A stretch of DNA of 52,721 bases from Bryobacterales bacterium. Its GTDB lineage: Bacteria; Acidobacteriota; Terriglobia; Bryobacterales; Bryobacteraceae. The DNA lies in the NCBI GenBank assembly GCA_025350625.1, contig JANXXL010000006.1, forward strand, positions 1 to 52,721. Reading direction: 5' to 3'. Position 1 is the stretch's first letter; each line of letters begins with the position of its first letter. Under the pieces are notes generated by a model. It saw only the letters and a list, made by a program, of their open reading frames with translations, had not been told where the DNA came from and searched no databases. Positions 20,748-28,824 of this stretch are shown piece by piece. The translations under genes were made by a program, and so were the position numbers.

Positions 20748-21392
20748 ATGCGAAGAATCCGGCTGCTCACGCGAATCCTGCTTGGACTTGCATTAGTTGC
20801 GGGGTGCGCGATCACCGTTTATGCAGGCCACCTCAGACGCGAGGCCAGCCGGCTGGTCCACATCGTCTATGAGTTTTCGAATCGCGGGAACCCGCCCACG
20901 ATAGCAGACCTGCGCGAGCGTCTTGGGAACTCATTAAAACAGTCCGCACCTTGTATCGAGAACGGTTGTGGATACGAAGTTCGTTTGACCAATCAGTTGC
21001 TAGCCGTCTTGCACTTGGCGCCCTTTTCGGTGCTGAGAGCGACTTTCTGGACGACCAATGGCGTTCTTGATGTGAGCACTCTTGATTTCTGGACGGTCAA
21101 CGCTGAAGAGAGAATGTTCTTGTCATATGTCACTTTCAAGTACTGCGACGCCTGTGATTCGGTCTGGTTGAATCCAGGCGGATCGTCGCGAATACCGGTA
21201 ACCGGTACCATCGACATTGGAAACCGTGCGACCGAGGCGAACAAACGAATCGCACTTGCACTAGACGTCAGTTGTCTGACGAAGTTGTCAGGATGCACGA
21301 ACCCCGCTCAAATGTTCCCTACGATCTGGGAACAACCTTCGGTCGAAATGGTTCGTTGCCTCATTCCCAACCACGACGGCACGGTCGAGTAA
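20748..21392 (+). CDS. Membrane-anchored hypothetical protein, 214 aa
   Basis: From ATG 20748 the protein has an N-terminal hydrophobic anchor (LLTRILLGLALVAGCAITVY), then a soluble domain with six or more Cys (PCIENGCGY, YCDACD, SCLTKLSGC) that could form disulfides outside the cytoplasm. LVAGC resembles a lipobox, but hydrophobicity continues past the Cys, so a simple transmembrane anchor is as likely. It has no recognised domain. It is divergent from clpX and stands alone. The frame is open upstream to 20634, without a ribosome site. Confidence 0.6.
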   Translation: MRRIRLLTRILLGLALVAGCAITVYAGHLRREASRLVHIVYEFSNRGNPPTIADLRERLGNSLKQSAPCIENGCGYEVRLTNQLLAVLHLAPFSVLRATFWTTNGVLDVSTLDFWTVNAEERMFLSYVTFKYCDACDSVWLNPGGSSRIPVTGTIDIGNRATEANKRIALALDVSCLTKLSGCTNPAQMFPTIWEQPSVEMVRCLIPNHDGTVE

Positions 21393-21510
21393 GGTGCCGT
21401 ACGCGAAATCGAGCCGCCACGCGGACGATCCTGTTTTGGCGTGAATCGCGCAGGCGACGGTGTCCGGGATCCGTTCGGCTTCAGCGGGGTCCCGACATTT
21501 AACATGAGGT

Positions 21511-21705
21511 ATGAACATCGGCATAGAAGGAATGCACTCCGCGGCGTGCGTGAGGCGGGTGCGGCTGGCTCTCGAAAAGGTGGAGGGTTTGCAGGTACGC
21601 GAGGTGAACCTTGGTTCGGCGGTAGTAGATGGGGATTCGAGCCAACAGGCGGCGGCGCTGGAGGCGATTCAAAAGGCCGGTTTCCAACCGCACCTGCCGG
21701 CTTGA
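21511..21705 (+). CDS. HMA-like small protein with altered metal motif
   Basis: The 64-residue product fits the heavy-metal-associated ferredoxin fold of copper chaperones: IEGMHSAACVRRVRLALEKVE, then a VNLGSAVVDGD strand and an AIQKAGF helix. The usual GMxCxxC metal motif reads GMHSAAC here, so the first ligand Cys is Ser and only one Cys remains. It may bind metal weakly or with another ligand, or serve a non-metal role. It stands alone, convergent with cdsA (four bases between stops), not beside a P-type ATPase. Confidence 0.65.
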   Translation: MNIGIEGMHSAACVRRVRLALEKVEGLQVREVNLGSAVVDGDSSQQAAALEAIQKAGFQPHLPA

Positions 21706-21709
21706 GGTT

Positions 21710-22471
21710 TCAGAAAAGCTTCAGCAACGCATAGACGGCGGGGACGCTGAAGAGACTAGAGTCGATACGATCGAGCCAGCCGCCGTGGCCGGGGAGGAGC
21801 GTGCCGCTGTCTTTCACTCCTGCGCCGCGCTTGAGCGCCGATTCGCACAGGTCGCCGAGTTGCCCTGCGATGTTACCCGCCGCCGCCAAAAGCAGCGCCT
21901 GCGCGAGCGGCGCTTGCGGGATCAGATAGTGTGCGTAGATTCCGCCTACCAACATTCCTCCGGCGACGGAACCTGCTGCGCCTTCCCAGGACTTCGCGGG
22001 ACTTACTACGGGCGCCATTTTATGTTTGCCGAATGATCGGCCGACGTAGAGCGCCGCCGTATCGCCGGCCCAACTGAGCAGCATCGCAAATAGCAGCCAG
22101 TGCGGATTGATGGCTCGCAGGTCGGCTGCGCAGCGCCACGCGCCGAAGACATAGGCCACGCCGAGTGAAAACGCGCCCGCCGCGGGGAGCGCCGCCGCAA
22201 GATTGTTCGCGCGCAGGGCGAGCGCCATCCCTAACATGGCGATCAAGACCAGAACCACGGCTGGGTTTGGCGCAAATAGCAATGCCAAGCCCGCGGCCAT
22301 TCCGGGCCAGCCCGCGCGCAGGATGCCGCTCGAGGCAACGATATTGTCGAACTCGGAATACGCCAGCAATCCGGTGATGGCGAGCACGGCGAAAAACACC
22401 CACTGTGGGGAAGCGAGCGTCACCCACGCGATGAAGGGGATCAAGATCAGCGCGGTTGCGATGCGCTTCAT
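21710..22471 (-). CDS. cdsA: Phosphatidate cytidylyltransferase
   Basis: A 253-residue polytopic inner-membrane enzyme making CDP-diacylglycerol from phosphatidic acid and CTP, the branch point of phospholipid synthesis. The CTP-transferase signature near the C-terminus is clear (KRGAGVKDSGTLLPGHGG, then WLDRIDS), and SWAGDTAALYVGR and SPAKSWEGA lie upstream of it. The frame is open further, but the ATG at 22471 overlaps the uppS stop by four bases (ATGA), the usual coupled uppS-cdsA arrangement. Confidence 0.95.
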   Translation of the reverse strand: MKRIATALILIPFIAWVTLASPQWVFFAVLAITGLLAYSEFDNIVASSGILRAGWPGMAAGLALLFAPNPAVVLVLIAMLGMALALRANNLAAALPAAGAFSLGVAYVFGAWRCAADLRAINPHWLLFAMLLSWAGDTAALYVGRSFGKHKMAPVVSPAKSWEGAAGSVAGGMLVGGIYAHYLIPQAPLAQALLLAAAGNIAGQLGDLCESALKRGAGVKDSGTLLPGHGGWLDRIDSSLFSVPAVYALLKLF

Positions 22472-23307
22472 CTGACGATGGTGGCAGGGGCGCCCAGGGT
22501 TTCGCGATAACGCGGCTCGACGCCCGATGGCGTGGGTCCGCCGAGGCCGCCGAAACGCCGGTCGCGCTTCTGGTAATCGAGGATGGCGCGAAGCAGATCG
22601 GCTCGGGTGAAGTCCGGCCATAGCGTCTCGGTGACGTACAACTCCGCGTAGGCGATCTGCCACAGCAGAAAATTGCTGACGCGCATTTCGCCGGAGGTGC
22701 GGATCAGGAGATCGGGATCGGGAATGCCGGCGGTGTAGAGGTGGGCTGAGATGGCGGCCTCATCGATCGACTCGGGCGTCAGTTCACCGCGGCGCACTTC
22801 TCCGGCGAGAGCTTTGACGGCGTCTACCAATTCCGCGCGTCCGCCATAGTTGATTGCCAGATTCACCAGCAGCCCGCGATTCGCGGATGTTTCAGCCAGC
22901 ACTTCCTCAAGTTCTGCGTGGACCTGCGGGGGAAGGGCATCCAGGCGTCCGATGGCGTTCATGCGAATGTGCTGGCGCATCATCTCAGGTAATTCCAGGC
23001 GCAGGTAGGTGCGCAGGAGGCGCCATAACATTTCGATCTCGGTGCGCGGCCGCTTCCAGTTCTCGATCGAGAAGGCGTAGAGCGTGAGTACCCGAATGCC
23101 CATCTGCGCGCAGGTTTCGATGATGGTGCGCACCGGCCGCATCCCTGCTTTGTGACCGGCTACGCGGAGCTGACCGCGGCGCCGGGCCCAGCGCCCGTTG
23201 CCATCCATAATGATGGCGATGTGCGCGGGGAGGCGCCCGGGATCGACGGCGCGGGCGAGTGTGGCATCGGGATGATCGGATTTCAAAGATTCCAGCAGGG
23301 CTTGCAT
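22468..23307 (-). CDS. uppS: Isoprenyl transferase (undecaprenyl diphosphate synthase)
   Basis: A 279-residue cis-prenyltransferase that builds the undecaprenyl carrier for peptidoglycan and other wall polymers. Catalytic Asp35 lies in [19 protein letters not shown] and RTSGEMRVSNFLLWQ are the substrate and metal-site blocks. ATG 23307 is preferred over a TTG at 23328, which falls inside the divergent regulatory region. It is coupled to cdsA. A second isoprenyl transferase gene is only about 1 kb away on the other strand. Confidence 0.95.
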   Translation of the reverse strand: MQALLESLKSDHPDATLARAVDPGRLPAHIAIIMDGNGRWARRRGQLRVAGHKAGMRPVRTIIETCAQMGIRVLTLYAFSIENWKRPRTEIEMLWRLLRTYLRLELPEMMRQHIRMNAIGRLDALPPQVHAELEEVLAETSANRGLLVNLAINYGGRAELVDAVKALAGEVRRGELTPESIDEAAISAHLYTAGIPDPDLLIRTSGEMRVSNFLLWQIAYAELYVTETLWPDFTRADLLRAILDYQKRDRRFGGLGGPTPSGVEPRYRETLGAPATIVR

Positions 23308-23325
23308 GGCAACTGACAATGGTAA

Positions 23326-23383
23326 CAAAGCACCTTCTTTGCATTACAAAGTACTTGACAAGAGCGAAGGAGAACAGTAGGAT
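23326..23383 (+). promoter_or_regulatory. Promoter with phased CAAAG operator half-sites
   Basis: A perfect -35 TTGACA (23355-23360), 17-base spacer and TAGGAT (23378-23383) face the membrane-protein operon. Just upstream lie three half-sites, CAAAG (23326-23330), CTTTG (23337-23341) and CAAAG (23347-23351), spaced 11 and 10 bases, about one helical turn. CTTTG-CATTA-CAAAG is a perfect inverted repeat. A winged-helix regulator encoded in the operon is the obvious candidate binder. The sites also sit at the 5' end of uppS. Confidence 0.5.
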
Positions 23384-23436
23384 CAAGCATGGCTCCCGTT
23401 CGACCCATCCGAAAAGGTTCCGAGGAACCTCTGGCG

Positions 23437-24003
23437 ATGCATTCGCATGCCATAGACAATCTGCGCTACATCCGCGAGACGATGGAACGCGCCGGCTCCT
23501 TCACGGCGGTGCCGGGTTGGGGCGGGGTAACCATGGGAATCACGGCGGTGGCGGCCGCAGTGGTGGCCGAGTGGCAGGTCTCGCCGAAACAATGGCTCGC
23601 GACCTGGTTGGTCGAAGGAGCAGTAGCCATCGCGATCGGTGTGATCGCCATGCAACAGAAGGCGCGCGCGGCCGGTCTCGAATTGTGGTCCGCTCCGGCG
23701 CGCAAATTCGCGTTTAGTTTCGTGCCACCGGTGTTCGCGGGTGCGGCGTTGACTTTCGCATTATGGAAGGCGGGGCTGGTGCATCTGATCCCCGGCGCGT
23801 GGCTCCTGCTGTATGGAACCGGAGTCATTACAGGCGGAGCGTTTTCGGTGCGCGTAGTGCCCATCATGGGAGCGGGTTTTCTGGGGTTAGGAGCGATGGC
23901 TCTGCTGACACCGCCTGCTTTCGGCAATTTCTGGCTGGGGACGGGATTCGGCGGGCTGCACATAATTTTCGGAGTGATGATTGCGAGGAAGTATGGCGGC
24001 TAA
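23437..24003 (+). CDS. Polytopic membrane protein next to a winged-helix regulator
   Basis: About six hydrophobic segments follow a polar N-terminus (MHSHAIDNLRYIRETMERA). ATG 23437 is preferred over ATG 23389 because the predicted transcript starts near 23390 and GAGGAA lies nine bases before 23437; this gives 188 residues. No family is recognised, though this kind of small permease-like protein is often paired with a winged-helix gene in Acidobacteriota. Its stop overlaps the regulator start by 11 bases, so the two are translated together. Confidence 0.7.
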   Translation: MHSHAIDNLRYIRETMERAGSFTAVPGWGGVTMGITAVAAAVVAEWQVSPKQWLATWLVEGAVAIAIGVIAMQQKARAAGLELWSAPARKFAFSFVPPVFAGAALTFALWKAGLVHLIPGAWLLLYGTGVITGGAFSVRVVPIMGAGFLGLGAMALLTPPAFGNFWLGTGFGGLHIIFGVMIARKYGG

Positions 24004-24364
24004 AAATCACGCGGCGGCGGCACAACGTCCGGCGCGACCTGCAGTGGTAAACCGCGAAGCTGCGGGACTTGCGATTCCGGATTTCGACCGCTTGATCCAT
24101 GAGCGCATCCGCCTGGGGATTATCAGCGCTCTTGCGGCCAACTCATCGCTGACCTTCAATGACCTAAAGAAATTGCTCAAAACCACCGACGGAAACTTAA
24201 GCGTCCATGCGCGCAAACTGGAAGAGGCCAAGTACATTCTATGCAGCAAGAGCTTTGAAGGGCGGATGCCCCGGACTGAGTACACGCTCGCGCCCGCCGG
24301 CCGCAAAGCTTTTGAGAAATACCTGGACCACATGGAAGCCTTGATTCAGGCGATGGGAAGATAA
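23993..24364 (+). CDS. Winged-helix transcriptional regulator
   Basis: A 123-residue regulator. After a basic, Ala-rich tail of about 25 residues comes a compact winged-helix domain: [20 protein letters not shown], then [19 protein letters not shown] and the wing [20 protein letters not shown]. This matches the small single-domain HTH_34 / MarR-like group. GAGGA lies five bases before ATG 23993. It is the middle gene of a three-gene operon and probably controls the promoter at 23355-23383. No ligand domain is visible. Confidence 0.85.
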   Translation: MAAKNHAAAAQRPARPAVVNREAAGLAIPDFDRLIHERIRLGIISALAANSSLTFNDLKKLLKTTDGNLSVHARKLEEAKYILCSKSFEGRMPRTEYTLAPAGRKAFEKYLDHMEALIQAMGR

Positions 24365-24371
24365 ATCCGCG

Positions 24372-25064
24372 ATGGAGAGTCAAACGGCGCCGGGACTGCA
24401 TGTAGCCATCATCATGGATGGCAATGGCCGCTGGGCCAATCAGCGAGGGCTGCCGCGCCTGGCAGGGCACCGCGTGGGCGTCGAAGCTGTGCGGCACACA
24501 GTAGAAGCGGCTCCGGGGCTGGGCATAAAGGTATTAACGCTTTATGCATTCTCGGCCGATAACTGGCGTCGTCCGCCGCGTGAAGTGTCCGCGCTGATGC
24601 GGCTGCTGGGGCACTACCTGACGCAGGAGACCGACCGGTGTATCGCGACTGGCGTGCAACTTGAAGCCATCGGACGTCGCGACAGACTGCCTGCGAGCGT
24701 GGTGCGCATGATCGAGGATGCTGAGCGCCACACCATTGGCGGCGGAAAATTGCGGCTGCGCCTGGCCATCGATTATTCGGCGCGGCATGCCATCGTTGAA
24801 GCGGCTTCGCGTGCGCAGGGCCAGGGCGCAGAGGCGTGGTCGAAACTTTTGGGACCCGACGTCGACCTGCTCATCCGCACCAGCGGCGAGCAGCGCCTGA
24901 GCGATTTCCTGCTGTGGGAGTCCGCCTACGCCGAGATCGTGTTCACCTCGCGCATGTGGCCCGAGTTCAGTGCCCGCGATCTGGCGGATGCAGTTGCCGA
25001 GTTCCACCGGCGCGATCGCCGTTTCGGAGCCATTGCGGGCAGCAATTCCCGTCGTACCGCATAA
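24372..25064 (+). CDS. Second isoprenyl transferase (UppS paralog)
   Basis: A 230-residue cis-prenyltransferase with the complete active-site framework: Asp16 in [24 protein letters not shown] and [15 protein letters not shown]. It is about 50 residues shorter than the uppS product on the other strand and well diverged from it, so it is not a recent duplicate. Chain length cannot be read from sequence. It starts seven bases after the winged-helix gene, so its expression is probably tied to that regulator. Confidence 0.92.
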   Translation: MESQTAPGLHVAIIMDGNGRWANQRGLPRLAGHRVGVEAVRHTVEAAPGLGIKVLTLYAFSADNWRRPPREVSALMRLLGHYLTQETDRCIATGVQLEAIGRRDRLPASVVRMIEDAERHTIGGGKLRLRLAIDYSARHAIVEAASRAQGQGAEAWSKLLGPDVDLLIRTSGEQRLSDFLLWESAYAEIVFTSRMWPEFSARDLADAVAEFHRRDRRFGAIAGSNSRRTA

Positions 25065-25101
25065 GCTCAACGGTTCGACCCCCGCATGCTACCTTCAAGC
25101 C

Positions 25102-25293
25102 ATGCCCGAAGAACGCCCAGATGCTGGTTCGAGGATCGACGAATACGTGGCAACGTTAAAATCAAGAATCCCGCAGATGGAACATGGCGCACTCGATTCC
25201 CGGCTCGATGAACTGCTGAATGATTCGAGCGCCGATGAAAACGATGTGATTGCGATTCTCGCGCAAGAATTCGATCCCCAGCACAACGCCTGA
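25102..25293 (+). CDS. Small acidic hypothetical protein, 63 aa
   Basis: A 63-residue acidic, helical product (RIDEYVATLKSRIP, LDELLNDSSADENDVI). The ATG at 25102 is taken because the frame upstream overlaps the transferase gene and is not protein-like. It lies 37 bases after the second isoprenyl transferase and could be a fourth gene of that operon. No family is recognised. Confidence 0.5.
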   Translation: MPEERPDAGSRIDEYVATLKSRIPQMEHGALDSRLDELLNDSSADENDVIAILAQEFDPQHNA

Positions 25294-25309
25294 CCGCTCG
25301 GACCCCACC

Positions 25310-25708
25310 TCATTGCGTCATCAACGCAACCCGATCGAGGCCGGCGCCCTTTGCAATGTCGATCACTTCCGCGACTTGCTGGAAATCCAGGTCTTTATCG
25401 GCACGCACAAAAATAGCGTGATTGGCGGCGTTCTTGAAAACGGCCTTCAATCGCCCGTCCAGGTCTTCCAACGCGACGGATTCTTGATTCAGGCGCACAG
25501 TTCCGTTTCCGACTACTGTGACTACGATGTCATCCCTTGGCGTTGCCGGCTTTTGGTCTGATGTTTCAGGAACTGAGGTTTTCAAACCGTGAGAGAGCGA
25601 CGGCATGATGACCAAGAAAATAATGATTAGAACCAGCAAAACGTCGATTAACGGCGTCACATTCATTTCGGCTTTCTGATACGAACCGCCACCGACCGAC
25701 ATCGCCAT
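25310..25708 (-). CDS. ExbD/TolR family proton-channel subunit
   Basis: The 132-residue product has the ExbD plan: a short cytoplasmic tail, one membrane helix with the essential Asp (MNVTPLIDVLLVLIIIFLV) and a periplasmic domain ending VADKDLDFQQVAEVIDIAKGAG-like text. It would energise outer-membrane transport or envelope integrity together with an ExbB/TolQ protein. No exbB or tonB gene is next to it. AGGAG lies ten bases before ATG 25708, which favours that start over a GTG at 25738. Confidence 0.85.
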   Translation of the reverse strand: MAMSVGGGSYQKAEMNVTPLIDVLLVLIIIFLVIMPSLSHGLKTSVPETSDQKPATPRDDIVVTVVGNGTVRLNQESVALEDLDGRLKAVFKNAANHAIFVRADKDLDFQQVAEVIDIAKGAGLDRVALMTQ

Positions 25709-25794
25709 TTGTTGTGCGCTCCTTGGTCCCTTTGACACTGCTGACCAAGGGAAAGTTCCATCTCGGGCTTCTCAACTTATCCAACGACTGGTCT

Positions 25795-26370
25795 TTATCC
25801 CCCTCCAAAAACCTCGCTACGCAGTTCGCGGTGAAGCGATAAGGCGACCATAAATGGCGCCGCGTAGGGAAGCGCGTTGACGATCAGGTAAACTCCCACC
25901 TGCCGGATCCATCCGGAAAAATATCCCTCGCTGGTCCATTCGGAGGCGGCGCTTAGAGCCGTAAGTTCGGCGAATCCCAGCAAGAGAGCTATCTCGGCTG
26001 CCGACATCACCAGCGTGCCCAGCACCAGCGGGCGAATGTTTCGCCTTAGTCCGGGCGCCGCCAGAATAATTGCCCAGTAGACGGGAAGGCTGAAGAGGAA
26101 CGTGATCGCGTCGCCGCGCGGTATGTCGAAATCGATGGAGCGAATCTGCCGCGCCACCGGTTGCTGCGTGGTCGGGGGCAAGGTTTTTTCGAGAGGCACC
26201 CGCAGGGTCCAGCCGCCCGAGGCATTTTCTTCAACCGACAGGAAAATCCCGGCCGCACCTTTAAGCAGATAGAGCATCGGACTCAGCAGGACGAACCACC
26301 AGAGAGAGAGCAGGCAGATGACGAGCGCCGAGCCCCGCAACAGAAAGCGAGTTTGCGGCTCAAACGCCAT
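25795..26370 (-). CDS. Exosortase H-associated membrane protein
   Basis: A 191-residue membrane protein with an N-terminal helix, a periplasmic stretch of about 70 residues (residues of roughly 45-100), then about three further helices. Its position, overlapping the 3' end of the exosortase gene by 11 bases, and its layout match the small membrane protein that regularly accompanies exosortase H. Its role is not established; it may help substrate recognition or complex stability. It ends 86 bases before the exbD-like gene start. Confidence 0.7.
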   Translation of the reverse strand: MAFEPQTRFLLRGSALVICLLSLWWFVLLSPMLYLLKGAAGIFLSVEENASGGWTLRVPLEKTLPPTTQQPVARQIRSIDFDIPRGDAITFLFSLPVYWAIILAAPGLRRNIRPLVLGTLVMSAAEIALLLGFAELTALSAASEWTSEGYFSGWIRQVGVYLIVNALPYAAPFMVALSLHRELRSEVFGGG

Positions 26371-26869
26371 GCGCGGCAGTCCCCGTCCGCACGACCCGGT
26401 TCACCCATAACCAGAAGACGACCAAGGTGTCGAGCATCAACAGGCTTTCCCACAGATAGGCATGGGCGAATTCGAACCAAATCATACTAAACTGTCCCAA
26501 GTAAAAGAGACTGACAAAGCGAACGATATTGATCGCCTGAATGATCAAGCTGCCGGCCAGCAGGCCGAGTGCTTTGGTTTTCCAAGGGGCTCGAAAAGCA
26601 AGGATAGCCGACCACAGCAGAATAGTGACGTTGACGGCGTTGCACCCGTCGCGCATCTCCACGCCGAAGCCTCCAGGAGCACGCAGGATCGCTGCCTCCC
26701 GGATGGCGTGACCTCCGCAGACCAGGATGAGCCCGTGCGAGACCCCCACCAGCGCCCGCGAAAGCGTTTTATCCAGGGACTGGAGCGGAGGCGTCAGCAC
26801 CACCCCAAAACCCAATAACATGCAAAAAACAAAGATTATAACGAAGCGAAATGGGCGGATATGCGTCAC
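26360..26869 (-). CDS. xrtH: Exosortase H
   Basis: A 169-residue integral membrane protein of the exosortase/archaeosortase family. The catalytic triad is visible: C76 in RDGCNAVN, R117 in NIVRFVSLFY and H136 in FEFAHAYLWES. PFRFVIIF at the start and the compact size match the XrtH subfamily, which cleaves IPTL-type C-terminal signals of secreted proteins. The frame is open further upstream, where it overlaps the DUF3494 gene, but homology begins at GTG 26869. It lies between its associated membrane protein and a protein with a fitting C-terminal signal. Confidence 0.85.
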   Translation of the reverse strand: MTHIRPFRFVIIFVFCMLLGFGVVLTPPLQSLDKTLSRALVGVSHGLILVCGGHAIREAAILRAPGGFGVEMRDGCNAVNVTILLWSAILAFRAPWKTKALGLLAGSLIIQAINIVRFVSLFYLGQFSMIWFEFAHAYLWESLLMLDTLVVFWLWVNRVVRTGTAAHGV

Positions 26870-26933
26870 AAAATAGCACCGGAAACCGTGGAATTCCCGG
26901 CGGCGTGCGCCGCGCCGGCGCCGCGTGTCATCG

Positions 26934-27755
26934 CTACGCTCGCGCTCTCCTGGCAAGAATCGATCCCAACGCGGCCAATAACAGCGCCAGTCCAGCCAAC
27001 ACCGGAAGCGACATTGCGGGAGCGCCAAACTGTATGGAAGGTGGCGGCAGACCGGGAAGGCCTGCCCCGCCGCTGCAAAACGAAACCTGGCTATTATCGA
27101 GCGTCACGGCGCCATTTCGCGCGAGAAGCCGGCCCGCCACGGCGGCCGCGCTATTCAAGGTGATGCTCGTCAGCGCGACGATGCTTCCAACCAGCGAAGT
27201 GCCTGTGCCGAGAGTAGCCGAACTGCCCGCCTGCCAAAACACACCGCAACTCGATGCATTATTGATCAGAAGTACCGACGAGTTACTGGCGGTGGTGAGT
27301 GTGCTTCCCATCTGAAAAATGAAAATCGCATTAGGGTTGCCGAGGGCATTGAGAGTCAGCGTTCCCGTTAGCTGAGCCGAGCTGTTAAAGCAGTAGACGC
27401 CGGGCGTCAGCGTTAATCCGCCTAAATCTTGCCCGGTCAAGTTAGTGGTGCAAGAAGTGGTCGCCAGTTGGTTATACAAGATGGTGAGGTCGGATTGCGC
27501 CTGGGCAGCGACTCCATCGGCGGCATGAATCGTCCCGCTCGAAACGCTCCCCGGTGGAAACCCCGTGACCGCGCTTCCCGGACTCACGCCCAGGTTGCCG
27601 TTCACAATCGTAGGTGTGGCTGAATTGGTGACAGTCGAGCCCCCCAGAACCCCAAACGAGCTCAGCTGAGCCAGCGCCGTGGAGGGCAAGAGAAGGAATA
27701 GGACAATTCCCGATGCCAGGACCGGTATATATTGATTTTTCAGGCAAGAATTCAT
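26934..27755 (-). CDS. DUF3494 ice-binding-like protein with C-terminal sorting signal
   Basis: The 273-residue product has a signal peptide (cleavage near LAQ, residue 29), then a DUF3494 (ice-binding protein type) beta-helix: SSFGVLGGSTVTNSATPTI, GNLGVSPGSAV, LTPGVYCFNSSAQLTG and NAIFIFQMGSTLTT are textbook blocks. The C-terminus is Gly/Pro-rich, then AMSLPVLAGLALLLAALG and ARRARA: a short motif, hydrophobic helix and basic tail, as in exosortase substrates. Its gene lies 64 bases upstream of xrtH, so it is very likely the dedicated substrate. DUF3494 also occurs in non-ice-binding adhesins, so binding specificity is open. Confidence 0.85.
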   Translation of the reverse strand: MNSCLKNQYIPVLASGIVLFLLLPSTALAQLSSFGVLGGSTVTNSATPTIVNGNLGVSPGSAVTGFPPGSVSSGTIHAADGVAAQAQSDLTILYNQLATTSCTTNLTGQDLGGLTLTPGVYCFNSSAQLTGTLTLNALGNPNAIFIFQMGSTLTTASNSSVLLINNASSCGVFWQAGSSATLGTGTSLVGSIVALTSITLNSAAAVAGRLLARNGAVTLDNSQVSFCSGGAGLPGLPPPSIQFGAPAMSLPVLAGLALLLAALGSILARRARA

Positions 27756-27896
27756 CGAATATTAAGGTGAGGATAAGCGAAAGGATTGTCAAAGTCAAGC
27801 CATATTGAAGTCGTAATCGTCAGGAATTTCAAGGCTATTTCAAGAAAACTAAAAGCGGCAGGATGAGATTCAAGCGCACCTGCTAACTTAACTTAA

Positions 27897-28776
27897 GTGA
27901 ACGGAGTGATCATAGTCGACAAACCGCAGGGCTGGACCTCGCATGACGTCGTCAACAGGATGCGACGCCTGGCGGGCACGCGCAAGATCGGGCATCTGGG
28001 TACGCTCGACCCAGGCGACCGGCGTGTTGCCCCTGGTGATCGGTCACGCCACCCGGCTGGCACAGTTCTTCACCCGCAACGACAAGGTCTATGAGGGAGT
28101 AATTCACTTCGGCTATTCAACTGACAGCTACGACATGGACGGAGTCGCGACTTCGGTGGAGACGCCGATGACGCTTGAGCTGCGCACCCTCGAATCGGTG
28201 CTGGACGGCTTTCGCGGAGAGTTCCAGCAGGTTCCTCCGCCGGTCTCCGCTAAAAAAATTGGCGGACAGAGGGCCTATGAACTGGCGCGTAGCGGCCAAA
28301 TTGTGGACCTGGAACCGGTGGGAGTGCAGATTTATGAACTTCAGGTTTTGGCGCTCGAAGGTTGTGAGGCGACGATTCGCCTGCATTGTTCCGCCGGCAC
28401 CTACGTGAGAAGCATCGCGCACGACGCTGGCCAGGCACTCGGCTGTGGAGCGTTCCTCAAAACCTTGCGCCGGTTGGCTTCCGGCGATTTCAAGATCGAA
28501 CAGGCCAGAACTCTGGACGATCTGGCAGCGCTGGTAAAAGAAGACAGGTTGCGAGAGGCGCTAATCCCGGCCGCGCAACTGCTGCCCGCTTTTCCGGCGG
28601 AGTTGGTGGACGCGGTTACGGCCGGGCAAATTCGCAACGGCCGTGACTTTCGGGTTTCGCCGTTTCAGGCGCGTGCGGACAGCCGCTATGTAAAGGCGGT
28701 CTCCGCCCAGGGAGAACTGATTGCAATCGGCGAGGTGCGGTTGCCGCATCTATATCATCCGGTCCTGGTCTTTTGA
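27897..28776 (+). pseudogene. truB: truB (tRNA pseudouridine-55 synthase) with a frameshift
   Basis: The N-terminal part reads in one frame from GTG 27897 ([15 protein letters not shown], then IGHLGTLDP). The rest reads in the next frame from about 28010 ([20 protein letters not shown]) to 28776. The break falls inside TLDPxATG, directly after the catalytic Asp, and fits loss of two bases (or gain of one). Everything else, including FxGEFQQVPPPVSAKKIGG and SAGTYVRSIAHD, is intact. Either the assembly has an indel, or the gene is newly broken. A functional TruB would modify U55 in the tRNA T-loop. Confidence 0.8.
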
Positions 28777-28824
28777 TCTCGCAGGCACCCAAAAAGTGAA
28801 ACAAGTTTCATTTTTCAGGGACTT

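Noticed and set aside
27943-28776. Independent 277-residue gene with its own ATG
   Set aside because: The first 20 residues are out-of-frame truB text; homology begins only at the catalytic motif, so this is the second half of the frameshifted truB.
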